Part shown: positions 9,050 through 20,663 of the stretch, one piece after another
Layout of the letters: every line of letters starts with the position of its first letter
Position numbering within the stretch: the first letter of the stretch is position 1
NCBI RefSeq assembly: GCF_017357245.1
Contig: NZ_CP071612.1
Span: forward strand, 2,917,001-2,981,000
Length of the DNA stretch: 64,000 nt
Reading direction: 5' to 3'
DNA from: Rhizobium bangladeshense
GTDB taxonomy: Bacteria > Pseudomonadota > Alphaproteobacteria > Rhizobiales > Rhizobiaceae
Program-made: the position numbers and the translations under genes
Notes under the pieces: model-generated
Database searches by the model: none
What the model was told of the DNA's origin: nothing
Seen by the model: the letters and a program-made list of their open reading frames with translations, nothing else

Positions 9050-9640
9050 TCAGCCCTTCCGGCAGGTGCAGGGCTCATAGCCGCGCGCTGTCAGCCGCCC
9101 CGGCGTCATCCCGATCAGCGCCGGGATCGCTTCCACGGCTTTCGCCTTGACCGCCTTCGCCATCTCGATCGCCGCTGCCGCGCAGACCGCGGCGTCCTCG
9201 GCGGCGTTGTGGTGTATGAAACGCAGGCCGAGATGCTCGGCGATCAGGTTCAGCCGATGCGAGAGGAAATGCGGCCAGATCCGCTGCGCCATTTTCAGGC
9301 TGCAGAGATAGGTGAGCTCCGGATAGGACTGCCGATAGAGATCGAGGCTCGCCCGCCAGACGCTGAAATCGAAAGCCGCGTTGTGCGCGATCATCGTCGC
9401 GCCGCTGATATCATCGTAAAACTCGTCCATCACCTCGGGAAACTCCGGCGCATCCTCGACATGCTCCGGCCGGATACCGTGGATGGCGATATTCATCCCC
9501 GAAAAGCGCATGTCGCGCGGGCGGATCAGCCGCTCCTCGACACGGGTCACCCTGCCCTCCTCGATCCAGGCAAGTCCGACTGAACAGGCGCTGCCGCGCT
9601 GCTCGTTGGCTGTTTCGAAATCGATGGCAATGGTCTTCAA
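9050..9640 (-). CDS. DnaQ-like 3'-5' exonuclease (DEDDh)
   Basis: A 196-residue protein if translation starts at the TTG at 9640. The first acidic exonuclease motif, IDFET, comes at residues 6-10, so the in-frame upstream extension to 9892 is unlikely to be translated. Further motifs are HNAAFDFSVW (ExoII) and HNAAEDAAVCA (ExoIII, DEDDh type). The fold is that of the DNA polymerase III epsilon subunit and RNase T. The C-terminus ends in CTCRKG. No neighbouring gene suggests its substrate, which could be DNA or small RNA. The TTG start is inferred from domain boundaries. Confidence 0.82.
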   Translation of the reverse strand: MKTIAIDFETANEQRGSACSVGLAWIEEGRVTRVEERLIRPRDMRFSGMNIAIHGIRPEHVEDAPEFPEVMDEFYDDISGATMIAHNAAFDFSVWRASLDLYRQSYPELTYLCSLKMAQRIWPHFLSHRLNLIAEHLGLRFIHHNAAEDAAVCAAAAIEMAKAVKAKAVEAIPALIGMTPGRLTARGYEPCTCRKG

Positions 9641-9757
9641 GGACAAAAATCCGAATCGTCTAGGCCTACCGGAATAATCATAGCGGCACGCGAAGGCAAA
9701 TCTCCGCCTGTTGACATCTGCACGCGGATGGGGAAACTTCCGCGCATGATCAACTCT

Positions 9758-9906
9758 GTGACGCTTACCATGCATCATATCGCCACGACCCTTCCAGGGT
9801 ACGCGGGAGCGATGGTGCGTCACTAGTCGTCCGATCATCCCGAAAACCCTGCCGAGGCGAGCAGGGTTTTCGACAAACCGGCTCTCCTCCAAAAACTGAG
9901 GAGAGC
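9758..9906 (+). promoter_or_regulatory. Highly structured 5' leader with ribosome-site-masking hairpin
   Basis: Three stem-loops lie in series before the acetyltransferase gene. First, GTGACGC (9758-9764) pairs with GCGTCAC (9817-9823), and ACCAT (9767-9771) with ATGGT (9812-9816), enclosing ACCCT-TCC-AGGGT at 9788-9800. Second, a perfect 12-bp stem, CGAAAACCCTGC (9841-9852) with GCAGGGTTTTCG (9861-9872). Third, a perfect 9-bp stem, GCTCTCCTC (9881-9889) with GAGGAGAGC (9898-9906), whose right arm contains the Shine-Dalgarno sequence GAGGAG, 7 bases before the ATG at 9913. This architecture suggests translational control such as a riboswitch, thermometer or protein-binding leader. It does not match the ACGR loops of guanidine-II riboswitches. 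Confidence 0.6.
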
Positions 9907-9912
9907 TATCCT

Positions 9913-10449
9913 ATGGCCAATAACGAAGAGAATGAATTCGGCGACCGAGCGCGCCTGCCGGACGGAGTCGTCGTGCGCGCTGTACGTATTTCGGATGCCG
10001 AGGAAATCATCGATCTCATAAATTTGCCGGGCTACCGGGCCGGCACGCTGCGGCCGCCCTACCAGCGGATCGAGGATGTTCGCAAGAATATGGAAAATCC
10101 GTCGCCCGGCGCGCTCAACCTCGTCGTCACCCTGAACGGCAGGATCGTCGGCAATGGCGGCCTCAACCGCCTTAGCGGCCGTCGCCAGCACGCCGCCAGC
10201 CTCGGCATGGGCGTGCATGACGATTTCACCGGTCGCGGTTTCGGCCGTATCCTGTTTGGCGCGATGGTCGATGCCGCCGACGACTGGCTCGACATCAAGC
10301 GGCTCGAACTGACCGTATATACCGACAATGAGGCCGCGATCGCACTCTATGAGAAATTCGGTTTCGAAAAGGAAGGGCTTCTGCGCTCATTCGCCTACCG
10401 CGCCGGCCGCTATGTCGACGCCTATACGATGGCGCGGCTGAGGACTTGA
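9913..10449 (+). CDS. GNAT family N-acetyltransferase
   Basis: A 178-residue acetyl-CoA-dependent acetyltransferase. The acetyl-CoA pyrophosphate loop is GRGFGR (107-112) in LGMGVHDDFTGRGFGRILFG, followed by LELTVYTDNEAAIALYEKFG and a C-terminal FAYRAGRYVDAYTMARL. The overall pattern is closest to RimJ/RimL- or SpeG-like small-molecule or protein acetyltransferases; the substrate cannot be told from sequence. It is a single-gene unit. Its Shine-Dalgarno sequence lies inside a perfect hairpin, so expression is probably controlled at translation. Confidence 0.88.
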   Translation: MANNEENEFGDRARLPDGVVVRAVRISDAEEIIDLINLPGYRAGTLRPPYQRIEDVRKNMENPSPGALNLVVTLNGRIVGNGGLNRLSGRRQHAASLGMGVHDDFTGRGFGRILFGAMVDAADDWLDIKRLELTVYTDNEAAIALYEKFGFEKEGLLRSFAYRAGRYVDAYTMARLRT

Positions 10450-10510
10450 AATAAAGGCCGACAGACACCGACCTAAAAGGCAGGAAAGGCCTGCCAAACG
10501 CTCCTTCGTC

Positions 10511-10533
10511 ATGCTCGGGCTTGTCCCGAGCAT
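10511..10533. repeat. Short palindromic repeat
   Basis: ATGCTCGGG and CCCGAGCAT form a perfect 9-bp inverted repeat around CTTGT. It lies between the convergent ends of the acetyltransferase and ligA. The flanking pattern (CGTCATGCTCGGGCTTGTCC) is one I recall as frequent in alphaproteobacterial intergenic regions. It could act as a bidirectional stop. Confidence 0.55.
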
Positions 10534-10601
10534 CTGCAACGATCGAATACAGGAGGTCCTCGACACGCGGAGGAGCCCTTAAAGCCTCCACACCGGTCTC
10601 T

Positions 10602-12836
<2,235 letters not shown>

Positions 12837-12867
12837 TTACCCTGTCCGGTGAGGACTGCCTATCAGC

Positions 12868-13395
12868 CTACTCCCAATCCAAGGCATTGCGCAGCCGGAG
12901 GCCGCTGACGTGCAGCCCGCTGTCCCTGAGGCCTTTCAGCGGCCGTAAACTGTCGACCACCCGCAATTCCACTCCGCGCGGCATGAATTCCCGGTCGAGC
13001 CGCGAAATGGCGGTGCATTCGATCGGAACAATACGCCGGCGAGCCACCCACATGCCCGCATCGCCGAGGTCCTCGAAACCTTCGGCCGGCAGCGCGTAGC
13101 GATAAATCGTCACCGTCGAGAGCCGTTCCAGCCAATGACGCTCGACATAGGCTGCTGCCCGGCAACCTGCAAGCCAATGCCGCCTCTCGGCTTCCGGCGT
13201 CTCGGATGTGGCCCAGATCAGGATCCGCGGGCAATCCCGCGGAAAGAGATACATGAAGTCATGATCGTCATCGATCGCCCAGACGAGCGGACCGTTCAGC
13301 CATTCGCAGCCCGCCGGTCGGATCGAGGGAATGCGAACCGGACGCGGCTCGAACGCCGCAATGACGGGATCATCGCTGAAATGGAAAAGGCGCAT
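12868..13395 (-). CDS. Conserved hypothetical protein, 175 aa
   Basis: A soluble protein starting MRLFHFSDDPVIAAFEPRPV and containing WAIDDDHDFMYLFPRDCPRI and GCRAAAYVERHWLERL. The opening phrase LFHFSDDP followed by a proline- and arginine-rich loop resembles small uncharacterised families found across bacteria (possibly DUF6886), but I am not certain. It lies between recN and ligA on the same strand, 118 bases from recN and 109 bases from ligA, so it may be transcribed with these repair genes. No catalytic signature could be assigned. Confidence 0.75.
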   Translation of the reverse strand: MRLFHFSDDPVIAAFEPRPVRIPSIRPAGCEWLNGPLVWAIDDDHDFMYLFPRDCPRILIWATSETPEAERRHWLAGCRAAAYVERHWLERLSTVTIYRYALPAEGFEDLGDAGMWVARRRIVPIECTAISRLDREFMPRGVELRVVDSLRPLKGLRDSGLHVSGLRLRNALDWE

Positions 13396-13513
13396 GGGAA
13401 CGGATCGCCGCTGATCGGAATGATGCGCATAACGCGAAGCGCAATGTTTGTCACCGTTGCCAGTGTTGCAGACGGTCTGGGCGAGCAGCCGCCATCTCCT
13501 TCGGCCGCGGCAA

Positions 13514-15187
13514 TCAGCCGTTACCGGCCAGCAGCCGCTTGGCAGCCGCCCTCGCCTCTTCTGTCACCGAAGCGCCGGCCAGCATGCGAGCGATCTCTTC
13601 GGTGCGATCCTTCTGCGCCATCGTCGCCACGCGGGTGGCGATCTTTTCAGAACCCTCGGCCGCCGGCCCTTTGGAGATCAGAAGATGAGTTGCCGCCCGT
13701 GCGGCGACCTGTGGCGCATGAGTAACCGACAGCACCTGGACCCGCTCGGACAGCCGCTTCAGCCGCTGGCCGATCGCATCGGCCACCGCGCCGCCGACCC
13801 CGGTATCGATTTCGTCGAAGACGAGCGTCGGGGCCGACCCGCGATCGGCGAGCGCCACCTTGAGCGCCAGCAGGAAACGCGACAGTTCTCCGCCTGAGGC
13901 GACCTTCATAATCGAGCCGGGGCGTGTACCGGGATTGGTCTGGACATGGAACTCGACGACGTCGATGCCTTCGGGAAGCGCCTCATGCGCATCCGTGGTG
14001 ATCTCGACCATGAAGCGAGCGCGTTCGAGCTTCAGCGCCGGCAGCTCGGCCATCACGGCGGCAGCCAGCGCGGTGCCGGCTTGACGGCGCTTGTCGGAAA
14101 GCGATCGCGCCGCCCGATCGTAATTCTCCCGCGCCAGACCGACCTCCGCTTCGAGCCGCGCAAGCCGCTCCTCGCCCTCATCGAGGTCGGCAAGGTCGGC
14201 GATCATGCGCACCGCGAGCGCCGGCAGCTCGGTGACGGGCACTGAATATTTGCGCGACGCGGCTCTGAGCGCGAAAAGCCGCTCCTCTACCCGCTCCAGC
14301 TCCCGAGGATCGTATTCGGTCTTGCGCAGCGCCGCTTCGACTTCCATTTGCGCATTGGAAAGCTGGTCGAGTGCGGCGTCGAGCAGCGTCACCGTCTCTT
14401 CGAGCAGCCCGGGCGCTTCATGGCTCTTGCGCTCCAGTCGGCGCACCAGCGAGGCGATATGCGGCACCGGCGAGGCATTGCCGTTCAGGAATTCGGAGGC
14501 TTCGGCAATATCGCCGGCGATCCGCTCCGCCTTCATCATCCTCTGCCTGCTTTCGGCGAGTTCGACCTCCTCGCCGTCCTGTGGTGAGAGTTTCTCGAGC
14601 TCTTCCACGGAGGAACGCAGATAGTCGGCCTCGCGCGCCGCACTTTCCACCTTCTCGCGGTGCTTTTTCAGCGTCCGTTCGCTGTCGCGCCAGATTCGAT
14701 ACAGGCGGGAAACCTCCGCAACTTCATCGGCAAGGCCGGCGAAGGCATCGAGCAGGGTGCGGTGAGCATTGGTGTCGACAAGAGCGCGATCATCGTGCTG
14801 GCCGTGAATCTCGACCAGCATCTGACCCGCCTGGCGCATCAGCTGCACGCTGACCGGCTGGTCGTTGACATAGGCCTTGGTACGCCCGTCAGCTGATTGC
14901 TGACGGCGGAAGATCAGGTCGCCCTCGTCGTCGATGCCGTTTTCACGCAGGAGCAAACGGGCCCCGTGGTCCATGCCGACGTCGAACACCGCCGTCACCT
15001 GGCCCCTGTCTTCACCATGGCGCACCAGACCGCCGTCGCCTCGCCCGCCGAGCGCCAACGACAGACTGTCGAGCAGGATGGATTTGCCCGCTCCGGTCTC
15101 GCCCGTCAGCACGGAAAGACCGGTCTCGAAGGCAAGATCCAGCCGCTCGATCAGGACGATATCGCGGATCGAAAGCTGGATCAGCAT
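13514..15187 (-). CDS. recN: DNA repair protein RecN
   Basis: A 557-residue SMC-like ATPase for double-strand break repair. The start MLIQLSIRDIVLIERL is chosen at 15187; an upstream extension to 15235 overlaps bamD and adds no family sequence. Walker A is GETGAGKS (29-36). The middle third is a long antiparallel coiled coil. The C-terminal ATPase half carries the signature KVASGGELSRFLLALK and Walker B TLVFDEIDTGVGG. bamD ends 5 bases upstream, so recN is likely read through from bamD. Confidence 0.96.
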   Translation of the reverse strand: MLIQLSIRDIVLIERLDLAFETGLSVLTGETGAGKSILLDSLSLALGGRGDGGLVRHGEDRGQVTAVFDVGMDHGARLLLRENGIDDEGDLIFRRQQSADGRTKAYVNDQPVSVQLMRQAGQMLVEIHGQHDDRALVDTNAHRTLLDAFAGLADEVAEVSRLYRIWRDSERTLKKHREKVESAAREADYLRSSVEELEKLSPQDGEEVELAESRQRMMKAERIAGDIAEASEFLNGNASPVPHIASLVRRLERKSHEAPGLLEETVTLLDAALDQLSNAQMEVEAALRKTEYDPRELERVEERLFALRAASRKYSVPVTELPALAVRMIADLADLDEGEERLARLEAEVGLARENYDRAARSLSDKRRQAGTALAAAVMAELPALKLERARFMVEITTDAHEALPEGIDVVEFHVQTNPGTRPGSIMKVASGGELSRFLLALKVALADRGSAPTLVFDEIDTGVGGAVADAIGQRLKRLSERVQVLSVTHAPQVAARAATHLLISKGPAAEGSEKIATRVATMAQKDRTEEIARMLAGASVTEEARAAAKRLLAGNG

Positions 15188-15192
15188 TGGGC

Positions 15193-16038
15193 TTAGGAAC
15201 CGAGCAGAAGTTTCTTGCCTGCCGCAGCGATCCACGAGCCCTTGTTTTCACGCGGCTCGGCGCCACCCGTCTGCAGCAGCTTGTAGGAATCGGCGTACCA
15301 CTGGCTGTCCGGATAGTTGTGACCAAGAACGGCTGCCGCGGTCTGAGCCTCGTCGACGATACCCATGGCATAATAGGCTTCGACGAGACGGGCCAGCGCC
15401 TCTTCGATCTGGTTCGTGTTCGGATATTTCTCGACGACGATGCGGAAGCGCGAGATTGCGGCCAGATATTCCTTCCGCTCCATATAGTAGCGGCCGATCT
15501 GCATTTCTTTGCCGGCGAGCTGGTCACGTGCGTAGCGGATTTTCGCCTGCGCGTCGTCGACATATTCGGAGTTCGGATAGTTGTCGATCACCGCCTGCAT
15601 CGCCTCGATAGTCTTGGCGGAGGCGCGCTGGTCCTGGGTCACGTCGACGATCTGTTTGGAATAGGTGAGACCGATGAGATACTGCACATAAGCGGCATCC
15701 TGGGACTTCGGATATTGCGACATGTAACGGTTGCCCGAGGCAAGCGCATCATCGAGCTTGCCCTGGCGGTATTTGACAAAGGTGCTCATCACAAGCGCCT
15801 TGCGCGCCCATTCGGAGAACGGGTTCTCCCGATCGATTGCGTCGAACTTGCGCGCCGCTTCCGCCATGTTGCCGGCCTTCATATTGGCGAGGCCCTGGGT
15901 GTAGAGCACGTCGGGCGGATCGGTTTCGAGGCCGAGCTTTGTGATATCGATATCGGGATCCGACTGGCAGCCGGAGATCGAGGCGCCTGCGCTAAGCACC
16001 AGAAGCGATGCGAACAAAGCGCGCGCTGTCTTCATCAT
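15193..16038 (-). CDS. bamD: Outer membrane assembly lipoprotein BamD (ComL)
   Basis: A 281-residue lipoprotein of the BAM complex that inserts beta-barrel proteins. The signal peptide ends in the lipobox ISGC, with the lipidated cysteine at residue 24 from the first of two adjacent ATG codons (16038; 16035 is the alternative). The mature part consists of five tetratricopeptide-like helical repeats, for example VLYTQGLANMKAGNMAEAAR and AAYVQYLIGLTYSKQI. A position between lpxC and recN is common in Rhizobiales. A terminator after lpxC separates it from the dcw transcript, so it probably has its own promoter in the 290-base gap. Confidence 0.95.
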   Translation of the reverse strand: MMKTARALFASLLVLSAGASISGCQSDPDIDITKLGLETDPPDVLYTQGLANMKAGNMAEAARKFDAIDRENPFSEWARKALVMSTFVKYRQGKLDDALASGNRYMSQYPKSQDAAYVQYLIGLTYSKQIVDVTQDQRASAKTIEAMQAVIDNYPNSEYVDDAQAKIRYARDQLAGKEMQIGRYYMERKEYLAAISRFRIVVEKYPNTNQIEEALARLVEAYYAMGIVDEAQTAAAVLGHNYPDSQWYADSYKLLQTGGAEPRENKGSWIAAAGKKLLLGS

Positions 16039-16273
16039 ACCTTCAGATCCTGCATAACCCATTCGAAAGAACCCCACTGCCGCCGCTCGCTCCACGGCAG
16101 CCACGCCTCGCTGGCGTTTCTAGCCACAAATGTGCATCAAGAGCAACGCAATGATAAGGCATTAACGCATTTTTGTGGCAGCCGCCGCCGGATTGGCCGG
16201 CTTTTCATCTTCTTGCCGACCTGTTGCAGCAGCGCATCTGCGAGAAATCATGTCGCGCCGATGCGAGCGGCCA

Positions 16274-16303
16274 TAAAAAAAACCGCCTCCGGGAAAGAGG
16301 CGG
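16274..16303 (-). terminator. Rho-independent terminator after lpxC
   Basis: On the minus strand, CCGCCTC pairs with GAGGCGG around a seven-base loop, followed directly by a run of eight or more T. It lies 26 bases after the lpxC stop and marks the end of the lpxC transcript. Confidence 0.92.
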
Positions 16304-16328
16304 CCTGGTCTTGAGAATATGCTGGAGG

Positions 16329-17285
16329 TCATGCCGACCAGGGAGTGAATTCCGAAGCGCTGACGGCGATCAGTTCACGAGCGGCGACGCGCTGACGCGG
16401 CGTCGATGTCTCCACCACCTCATAGGCAGAGGGATCGGCGAGCAGCGCCTTCAAAGCATTGGCGTTCATCTTGTGGCCGCCACGATAGGACCGGTAGCAG
16501 CCGATGAACTGGACGCCGGCGAGCGACAGATCACCGACGGCATCAAGCGTCTTGTGGCGGACGAACTCGTCCTTGGCGTAACGCAGGCCTTCGACATTAA
16601 TGACGGTATTGTCGTCCGAGATGACGACGGAATTTTCGAGCGACGAACCGAGCGCATGGCCCGATGCCCAGAGACGCTCGACATCGCGCATGAAGCCGAA
16701 GGTGCGGGCGCGGGAGAGCTCGGACTTGAAGACGGCGGCGTTCATGTCGCCGGCCCACTTCTGCCGGCCGATCAGCGGGCAGTCGAAATCGATCTCGACT
16801 TCGAATCGCATGCCGTCATAGGGACGGAATTCGCTCCAGGAGCCGCCATGCTCGATTCGCACCGGCTTGGTGATGCGAATATAGCGGCGCTTGACGCCGA
16901 GTGAGACGAGGCCGGCCTGCTCGATCGCTTCGACGAAAGGCAACGAGCTGCCGTCCATGATCGGCATTTCGGCGCCCTGCACCTCGATCACGACATTGTC
17001 GAGGCCGAGTGCATAGACGGCGGCCATGACATGTTCGATCGTCGCAACCGAATGTGTGGGAGAGAAGCCGAGTACGGTGCAGAGGTCTGTATTGCCGACC
17101 TGCGAGGAGACGGCCTTCAGTTCGGTGATGTCACCATTATCATGCAGGCGCTGGAAAACGACGCCGGTGTCCGCTTCGGCCGGGTTCAGCGTGATCGAAA
17201 CATTCGCGCCCGAATGAACGCCGATGCCCGAGAGCGTAGCGGGACGCGAAACCGTCGTTTGAAAACCCAGCAAGCCAATTGCCAT
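16329..17285 (-). CDS. lpxC: UDP-3-O-acyl-N-acetylglucosamine deacetylase LpxC
   Basis: A 318-residue zinc amidase catalysing the committed step of lipid A synthesis. The zinc ligands are visible: H85 in TIEHVMAAV, and H244 and D248 in RHKTLDAVGD. The catalytic histidine is H271 in YRGGHKMN. Two repeated alpha/beta domains fit the family length. It lies 263 bases downstream of ftsZ, beyond a terminator, so it is probably expressed separately from ftsZ, as in many bacteria. Confidence 0.97.
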   Translation of the reverse strand: MAIGLLGFQTTVSRPATLSGIGVHSGANVSITLNPAEADTGVVFQRLHDNGDITELKAVSSQVGNTDLCTVLGFSPTHSVATIEHVMAAVYALGLDNVVIEVQGAEMPIMDGSSLPFVEAIEQAGLVSLGVKRRYIRITKPVRIEHGGSWSEFRPYDGMRFEVEIDFDCPLIGRQKWAGDMNAAVFKSELSRARTFGFMRDVERLWASGHALGSSLENSVVISDDNTVINVEGLRYAKDEFVRHKTLDAVGDLSLAGVQFIGCYRSYRGGHKMNANALKALLADPSAYEVVETSTPRQRVAARELIAVSASEFTPWSA

Positions 17286-17489
17286 AAAATCTGCCTTTAT
17301 TTTTCCGCTCCAGCGGTTTGTCCCACGGCGCGGTTGTCATTCTTTCTGCAGAAGGAACCTCGTCCAGACGACTCCTAACGCAGTTTTCTTGCATCATACT
17401 TACGTGCGCCGGCGCTCCAATCCAAATCACTGTTTCTTTCGTTTTGTTACGAAGTCACACGATTGATATCGCTCAAGAATTCCCGGCCG

Positions 17490-17525
17490 AAAAACAGCAA
17501 TGCCCGGGACCTGGATCCCGGGCAT
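17490..17525 (-). terminator. Rho-independent terminator after ftsZ
   Basis: On the minus strand, a perfect 10-bp stem (ATGCCCGGGA with TCCCGGGCAT, loop TCCAGG) is followed by TGCTGTTTTT. It lies 23 bases after the ftsZ stop and closes the dcw transcript ahead of lpxC. Confidence 0.9.
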
Positions 17526-17548
17526 GAACGGTGCCAAAAGCCCCGATT

Positions 17549-19276
17549 TCAGTTCGACTGGCGACGCAGGAATGCCGGAATTTCCAGCTGATCGTCTTCT
17601 TGCATCATGCGAGCCTGCGGAACCGCACGGCCCTGGTCGTCGAGGTTGCCGCGGCGCGGCGCATAGAGGCTTGCCTCCGGCGACAGCGGACGGCGCTGCT
17701 GCGACGCGGCTGGCGGTGCGGCGGTCATGTCGGCGGCAACGGCGTCGTCGTCACGGCGGCCGAGCGAATTGGTGATTCGCTTGAGCAGGCCCATCGGGCC
17801 GCGCTCTTCCTGGCCATGCGCGGAGGCCGGCTGGGCGCGATGGTCGAGTTCCGCCTGGACGACAGGCGGGAAATCCTCGACTTTCGGCATGCGCACCGGC
17901 TCAGCCGCCTGACGGATGATCGGCTCCTGCCGGACCGGCTGCTGAATGGGCTGCGGCTGGACGGGCTGGCTCAGCGCGGGCTGGCTCATCACCGGCGCCG
18001 GAGCCTGCTGCTGCACCTGAGGACGCATGGCCGGAGCTTCCGGTGCAGCCGCGAAGATCTTGCTCTGCGGACGGAATACTTCCTGCTGCGCAGCAGGCTG
18101 CTGGAGCGGTGCGGCGGCACGCGGGGTCGGAATTTCGAGCTCACGTTCCATCTCGGCTTCGCGAATGGTCTGCGCGATCGGATCGAGGGCCTTCGGCGCC
18201 TGCATCACCGGGGCAGGCTGAACTGCGGCCGCTGCCGGAGCAGCAGCCGCGGAGGGACGGATAGCGGGTTTGGCGGCAGGCTGGAAGTTGCGTTCTGCGG
18301 CTTCGCTGATCGCCCGGTCAATGCCTGTCGCGACGACCGAAACGCGGATGATGCCTTCAAGCGATTCGTCGAAGGTGGCGCCGAGGATGATGTTGGCGTC
18401 GGGATCGACCTCCTCGCGGATACGGGTCGCAGCCTCGTCGACTTCGAAGAGCGTAAGGTCGCGACCGCCGGTGATGGAGATCAGCAGGCCCTGGGCACCC
18501 TTCATCGAGGTTTCGTCGAGCAGCGGGTTGGCGATGGCAGCCTCGGCAGCCTGCAGCGCGCGGCCGGAGCCGGAGGCTTCGCCGGTGCCCATCATCGCGC
18601 GGCCCATCTCACGCATCACCGAGCGGACGTCGGCGAAGTCGAGATTGATGAGGCCTTCCTTCACCATCAGATCGGTGATGCAGGCGACGCCCGAATAGAG
18701 AACCTGGTCGGCCATTGCGAAAGCGTCGGCGAAGGTCGTCTTGTCGTTGGCAATGCGGAAGAGATTCTGATTCGGAATGACGATCAGCGTGTCGACCGAC
18801 TTCTGCAGTTCCTGGATGCCCATCTCGGCCAGGCGCATGCGGCGGCCGCCTTCGAAATGGAACGGCTTGGTGACGACGCCGACCGTCAGGATGCCCTTGT
18901 TGCGGGCCGCCTGCGCGACGACCGGAGCAGCGCCCGTGCCGGTGCCGCCGCCCATGCCGGCGGTGACGAAGCACATATGCGTGCCGTTCAGATGATCGAC
19001 GATCTCGTCGATGCATTCTTCAGCGGCGGCGCGGCCGACTTCCGGCTGCGAACCGGCGCCGAGGCCTTCGGTGACATTGACGCCGAGCTGGATGATGCGT
19101 TCGGCCTTCGTCATCGTCAGCGCCTGGGCATCCGTGTTGGCAACGACGAAGTCGACGCCCTGGAGGCCGGCGGTGATCATGTTGTTGACGGCGTTGCCGC
19201 CACCGCCACCGACGCCAAACACGGTGATGCGCGGCTTCAGCTCTGTGATGTCAGGCTTTTGCAGCTTGATGGTCAT
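17549..19276 (-). CDS. ftsZ: Cell division protein FtsZ, long-linker form
   Basis: A 575-residue tubulin-like GTPase that forms the division ring. The start at [10 protein letters not shown] is supported by AAGGA 9 bases upstream; a 15-residue in-frame extension to 19321 is less likely. The GTP-binding loop is GGGTGTG (109-115) and the T7 loop NLDFADV lies near residue 207. The GTPase core ends near residue 320. A disordered linker of over 220 residues, rich in Ala, Pro and Gln, leads to the C-terminal peptide [10 protein letters not shown] (564-573), which binds FtsA. The long linker is typical of Rhizobiales FtsZ1. ftsA lies 55 bases upstream and a terminator follows. Confidence 0.98.
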   Translation of the reverse strand: MTIKLQKPDITELKPRITVFGVGGGGGNAVNNMITAGLQGVDFVVANTDAQALTMTKAERIIQLGVNVTEGLGAGSQPEVGRAAAEECIDEIVDHLNGTHMCFVTAGMGGGTGTGAAPVVAQAARNKGILTVGVVTKPFHFEGGRRMRLAEMGIQELQKSVDTLIVIPNQNLFRIANDKTTFADAFAMADQVLYSGVACITDLMVKEGLINLDFADVRSVMREMGRAMMGTGEASGSGRALQAAEAAIANPLLDETSMKGAQGLLISITGGRDLTLFEVDEAATRIREEVDPDANIILGATFDESLEGIIRVSVVATGIDRAISEAAERNFQPAAKPAIRPSAAAAPAAAAVQPAPVMQAPKALDPIAQTIREAEMERELEIPTPRAAAPLQQPAAQQEVFRPQSKIFAAAPEAPAMRPQVQQQAPAPVMSQPALSQPVQPQPIQQPVRQEPIIRQAAEPVRMPKVEDFPPVVQAELDHRAQPASAHGQEERGPMGLLKRITNSLGRRDDDAVAADMTAAPPAASQQRRPLSPEASLYAPRRGNLDDQGRAVPQARMMQEDDQLEIPAFLRRQSN

Positions 19277-19331
19277 GGTACCTGTTCCTTCTCTCTCTGG
19301 CCGCATCGCCACGCCGGCCAATTACTCAATT

Positions 19332-20663
19332 TCAGAAGCTTTCCTTCAGCCACTGGCCCATCCGGGCTATGCGACTGTTATTTCCCCCAAGCGACATGAG
19401 CAGACCGCTCTGTGACGCATGTGTCTCCATGTCCGCGACCTGCGGATAGATCATCAGGCCGACGGCCGTCGAAAAAGCCGGGCCCTTGGCCGCCGTCGGC
19501 AGCCCCGAAACGCCCATCGGCCGGCCGATGCGGACGTTGCGGGCAAGAATGCGCCGCGCTACCTCGGCAAGCCCGGTCAGCTGGCTCGCTCCGCCGGTCA
19601 GCACGACGCGTTTTCCGACGATCGGGCTGAAGCCGGAGCGCTGGATACGGTCGCGAATGAGCTCCATCGTCTCCTCGATCCGCGCCGAGACGATACGTGA
19701 AACCAGCGCCCGCGGCACCTGCGACGGCTGATCGCGATCATCCTCACCGATCGGCGGGATCGAAATCAGCTCGCGCTCATCGGAGGAATTCGAAAGCGCG
19801 GAGGCATGCACGACCTTCAGCCGCTCCGCATCTTCGATACGGGTCGAAAGGCCGCGCGCGAGGTCGGTGGTGACATGATGACCGCCGAGACCGACGGCAT
19901 CGGTATGAACGAGCTTGCCCTCGGCAAACACTGAGATCGTCGTCGTGCCGCCGCCCATGTCTATCGCCGCGCAACCGAGTTCGACCTCGTCGTCGACGAG
20001 AGCAGCAAGACCCGATGCGTAGGGCGTCGCGACAATGCCTTCGACCGACAGATGTGCTCGATTGACGCTGAGCTCGAGGTTCTTGAGCGCCGAGCGCTCT
20101 GCCGTCACGACGTGCATGTCGACGCCGAGCGCGTCGCCATACATCGCGAGCGGATCGCGGATACCGCGCTCGCCATCGAGCGAGAAGCCGGTCGCCAGCG
20201 AATGCAGCACCGAGCGGTCCTGTCGCAGCGACTGCTGGCAGGCAGCCGACAGCACTTTCTTCAGATCGTTGAGCTCGACTTCCTGACCGCCGAGATCGAT
20301 CGTCGCGGTATAGATGTCGCTGCCGAGGCGGCCAGCCGTGAGATTGACGATCAGGCTCTCGACCGTCAGCCCGGCCATGCGTTCCGCCGCGTCGACGGCA
20401 AGGCGGATGACGCCTTCCAGCGCGTCGAGATCGGCTATGACGCCGGTCTTGATACCGCGGGAGCGCTGATGGCCGATACCGATGATCTCGATATTGTGCG
20501 TGCGGCCCGGCAGGATCTGGCTTTCCTCGCGCGGCGTCAGCCGGCCGATCATGCAGACGACCTTGGTCGAGCCGATATCGAGCACCGAAACGATATGCGA
20601 CCGCTTCGACGAGAGCGGTTTCAGGCGCGGCAGTCCGAAATGGGATGAACCAAACAAGCTCAT
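19332..20663 (-). CDS. ftsA: Cell division protein FtsA
   Basis: A 443-residue actin-like ATPase that tethers FtsZ to the membrane. The phosphate-1 motif is DIGSTKV (29-35) and a second nucleotide motif is AIDMGGGTTTISVF (about 214-227). GGASQLTGL near residue 355 is the adenosine motif. The C-terminus (RIARMGQWLKESF) is the amphipathic membrane-targeting helix. Its start overlaps the ftsQ stop as ATGA, giving translational coupling; ftsZ follows after 55 bases. Confidence 0.97.
   Translation of the reverse strand: MSLFGSSHFGLPRLKPLSSKRSHIVSVLDIGSTKVVCMIGRLTPREESQILPGRTHNIEIIGIGHQRSRGIKTGVIADLDALEGVIRLAVDAAERMAGLTVESLIVNLTAGRLGSDIYTATIDLGGQEVELNDLKKVLSAACQQSLRQDRSVLHSLATGFSLDGERGIRDPLAMYGDALGVDMHVVTAERSALKNLELSVNRAHLSVEGIVATPYASGLAALVDDEVELGCAAIDMGGGTTTISVFAEGKLVHTDAVGLGGHHVTTDLARGLSTRIEDAERLKVVHASALSNSSDERELISIPPIGEDDRDQPSQVPRALVSRIVSARIEETMELIRDRIQRSGFSPIVGKRVVLTGGASQLTGLAEVARRILARNVRIGRPMGVSGLPTAAKGPAFSTAVGLMIYPQVADMETHASQSGLLMSLGGNNSRIARMGQWLKESF

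Noticed and set aside
9641..9892. N-terminal extension of the DnaQ-like exonuclease
   Set aside because: It is Arg/His-rich, runs through the structured leader of the divergent gene, and would place 84 residues before the first exonuclease motif.
9758..9906. Guanidine-II (mini-ykkC) riboswitch
   Set aside because: Two hairpins near a ribosome site are reminiscent of it, but the loops (CGAGGCGA and CAAAAACT) are not ACGR and the stems are too long.
17531..19399. Plus-strand open frame of 622 codons opposite ftsZ
   Set aside because: Antisense shadow of ftsZ with no recognisable motif; its length follows from codon bias.
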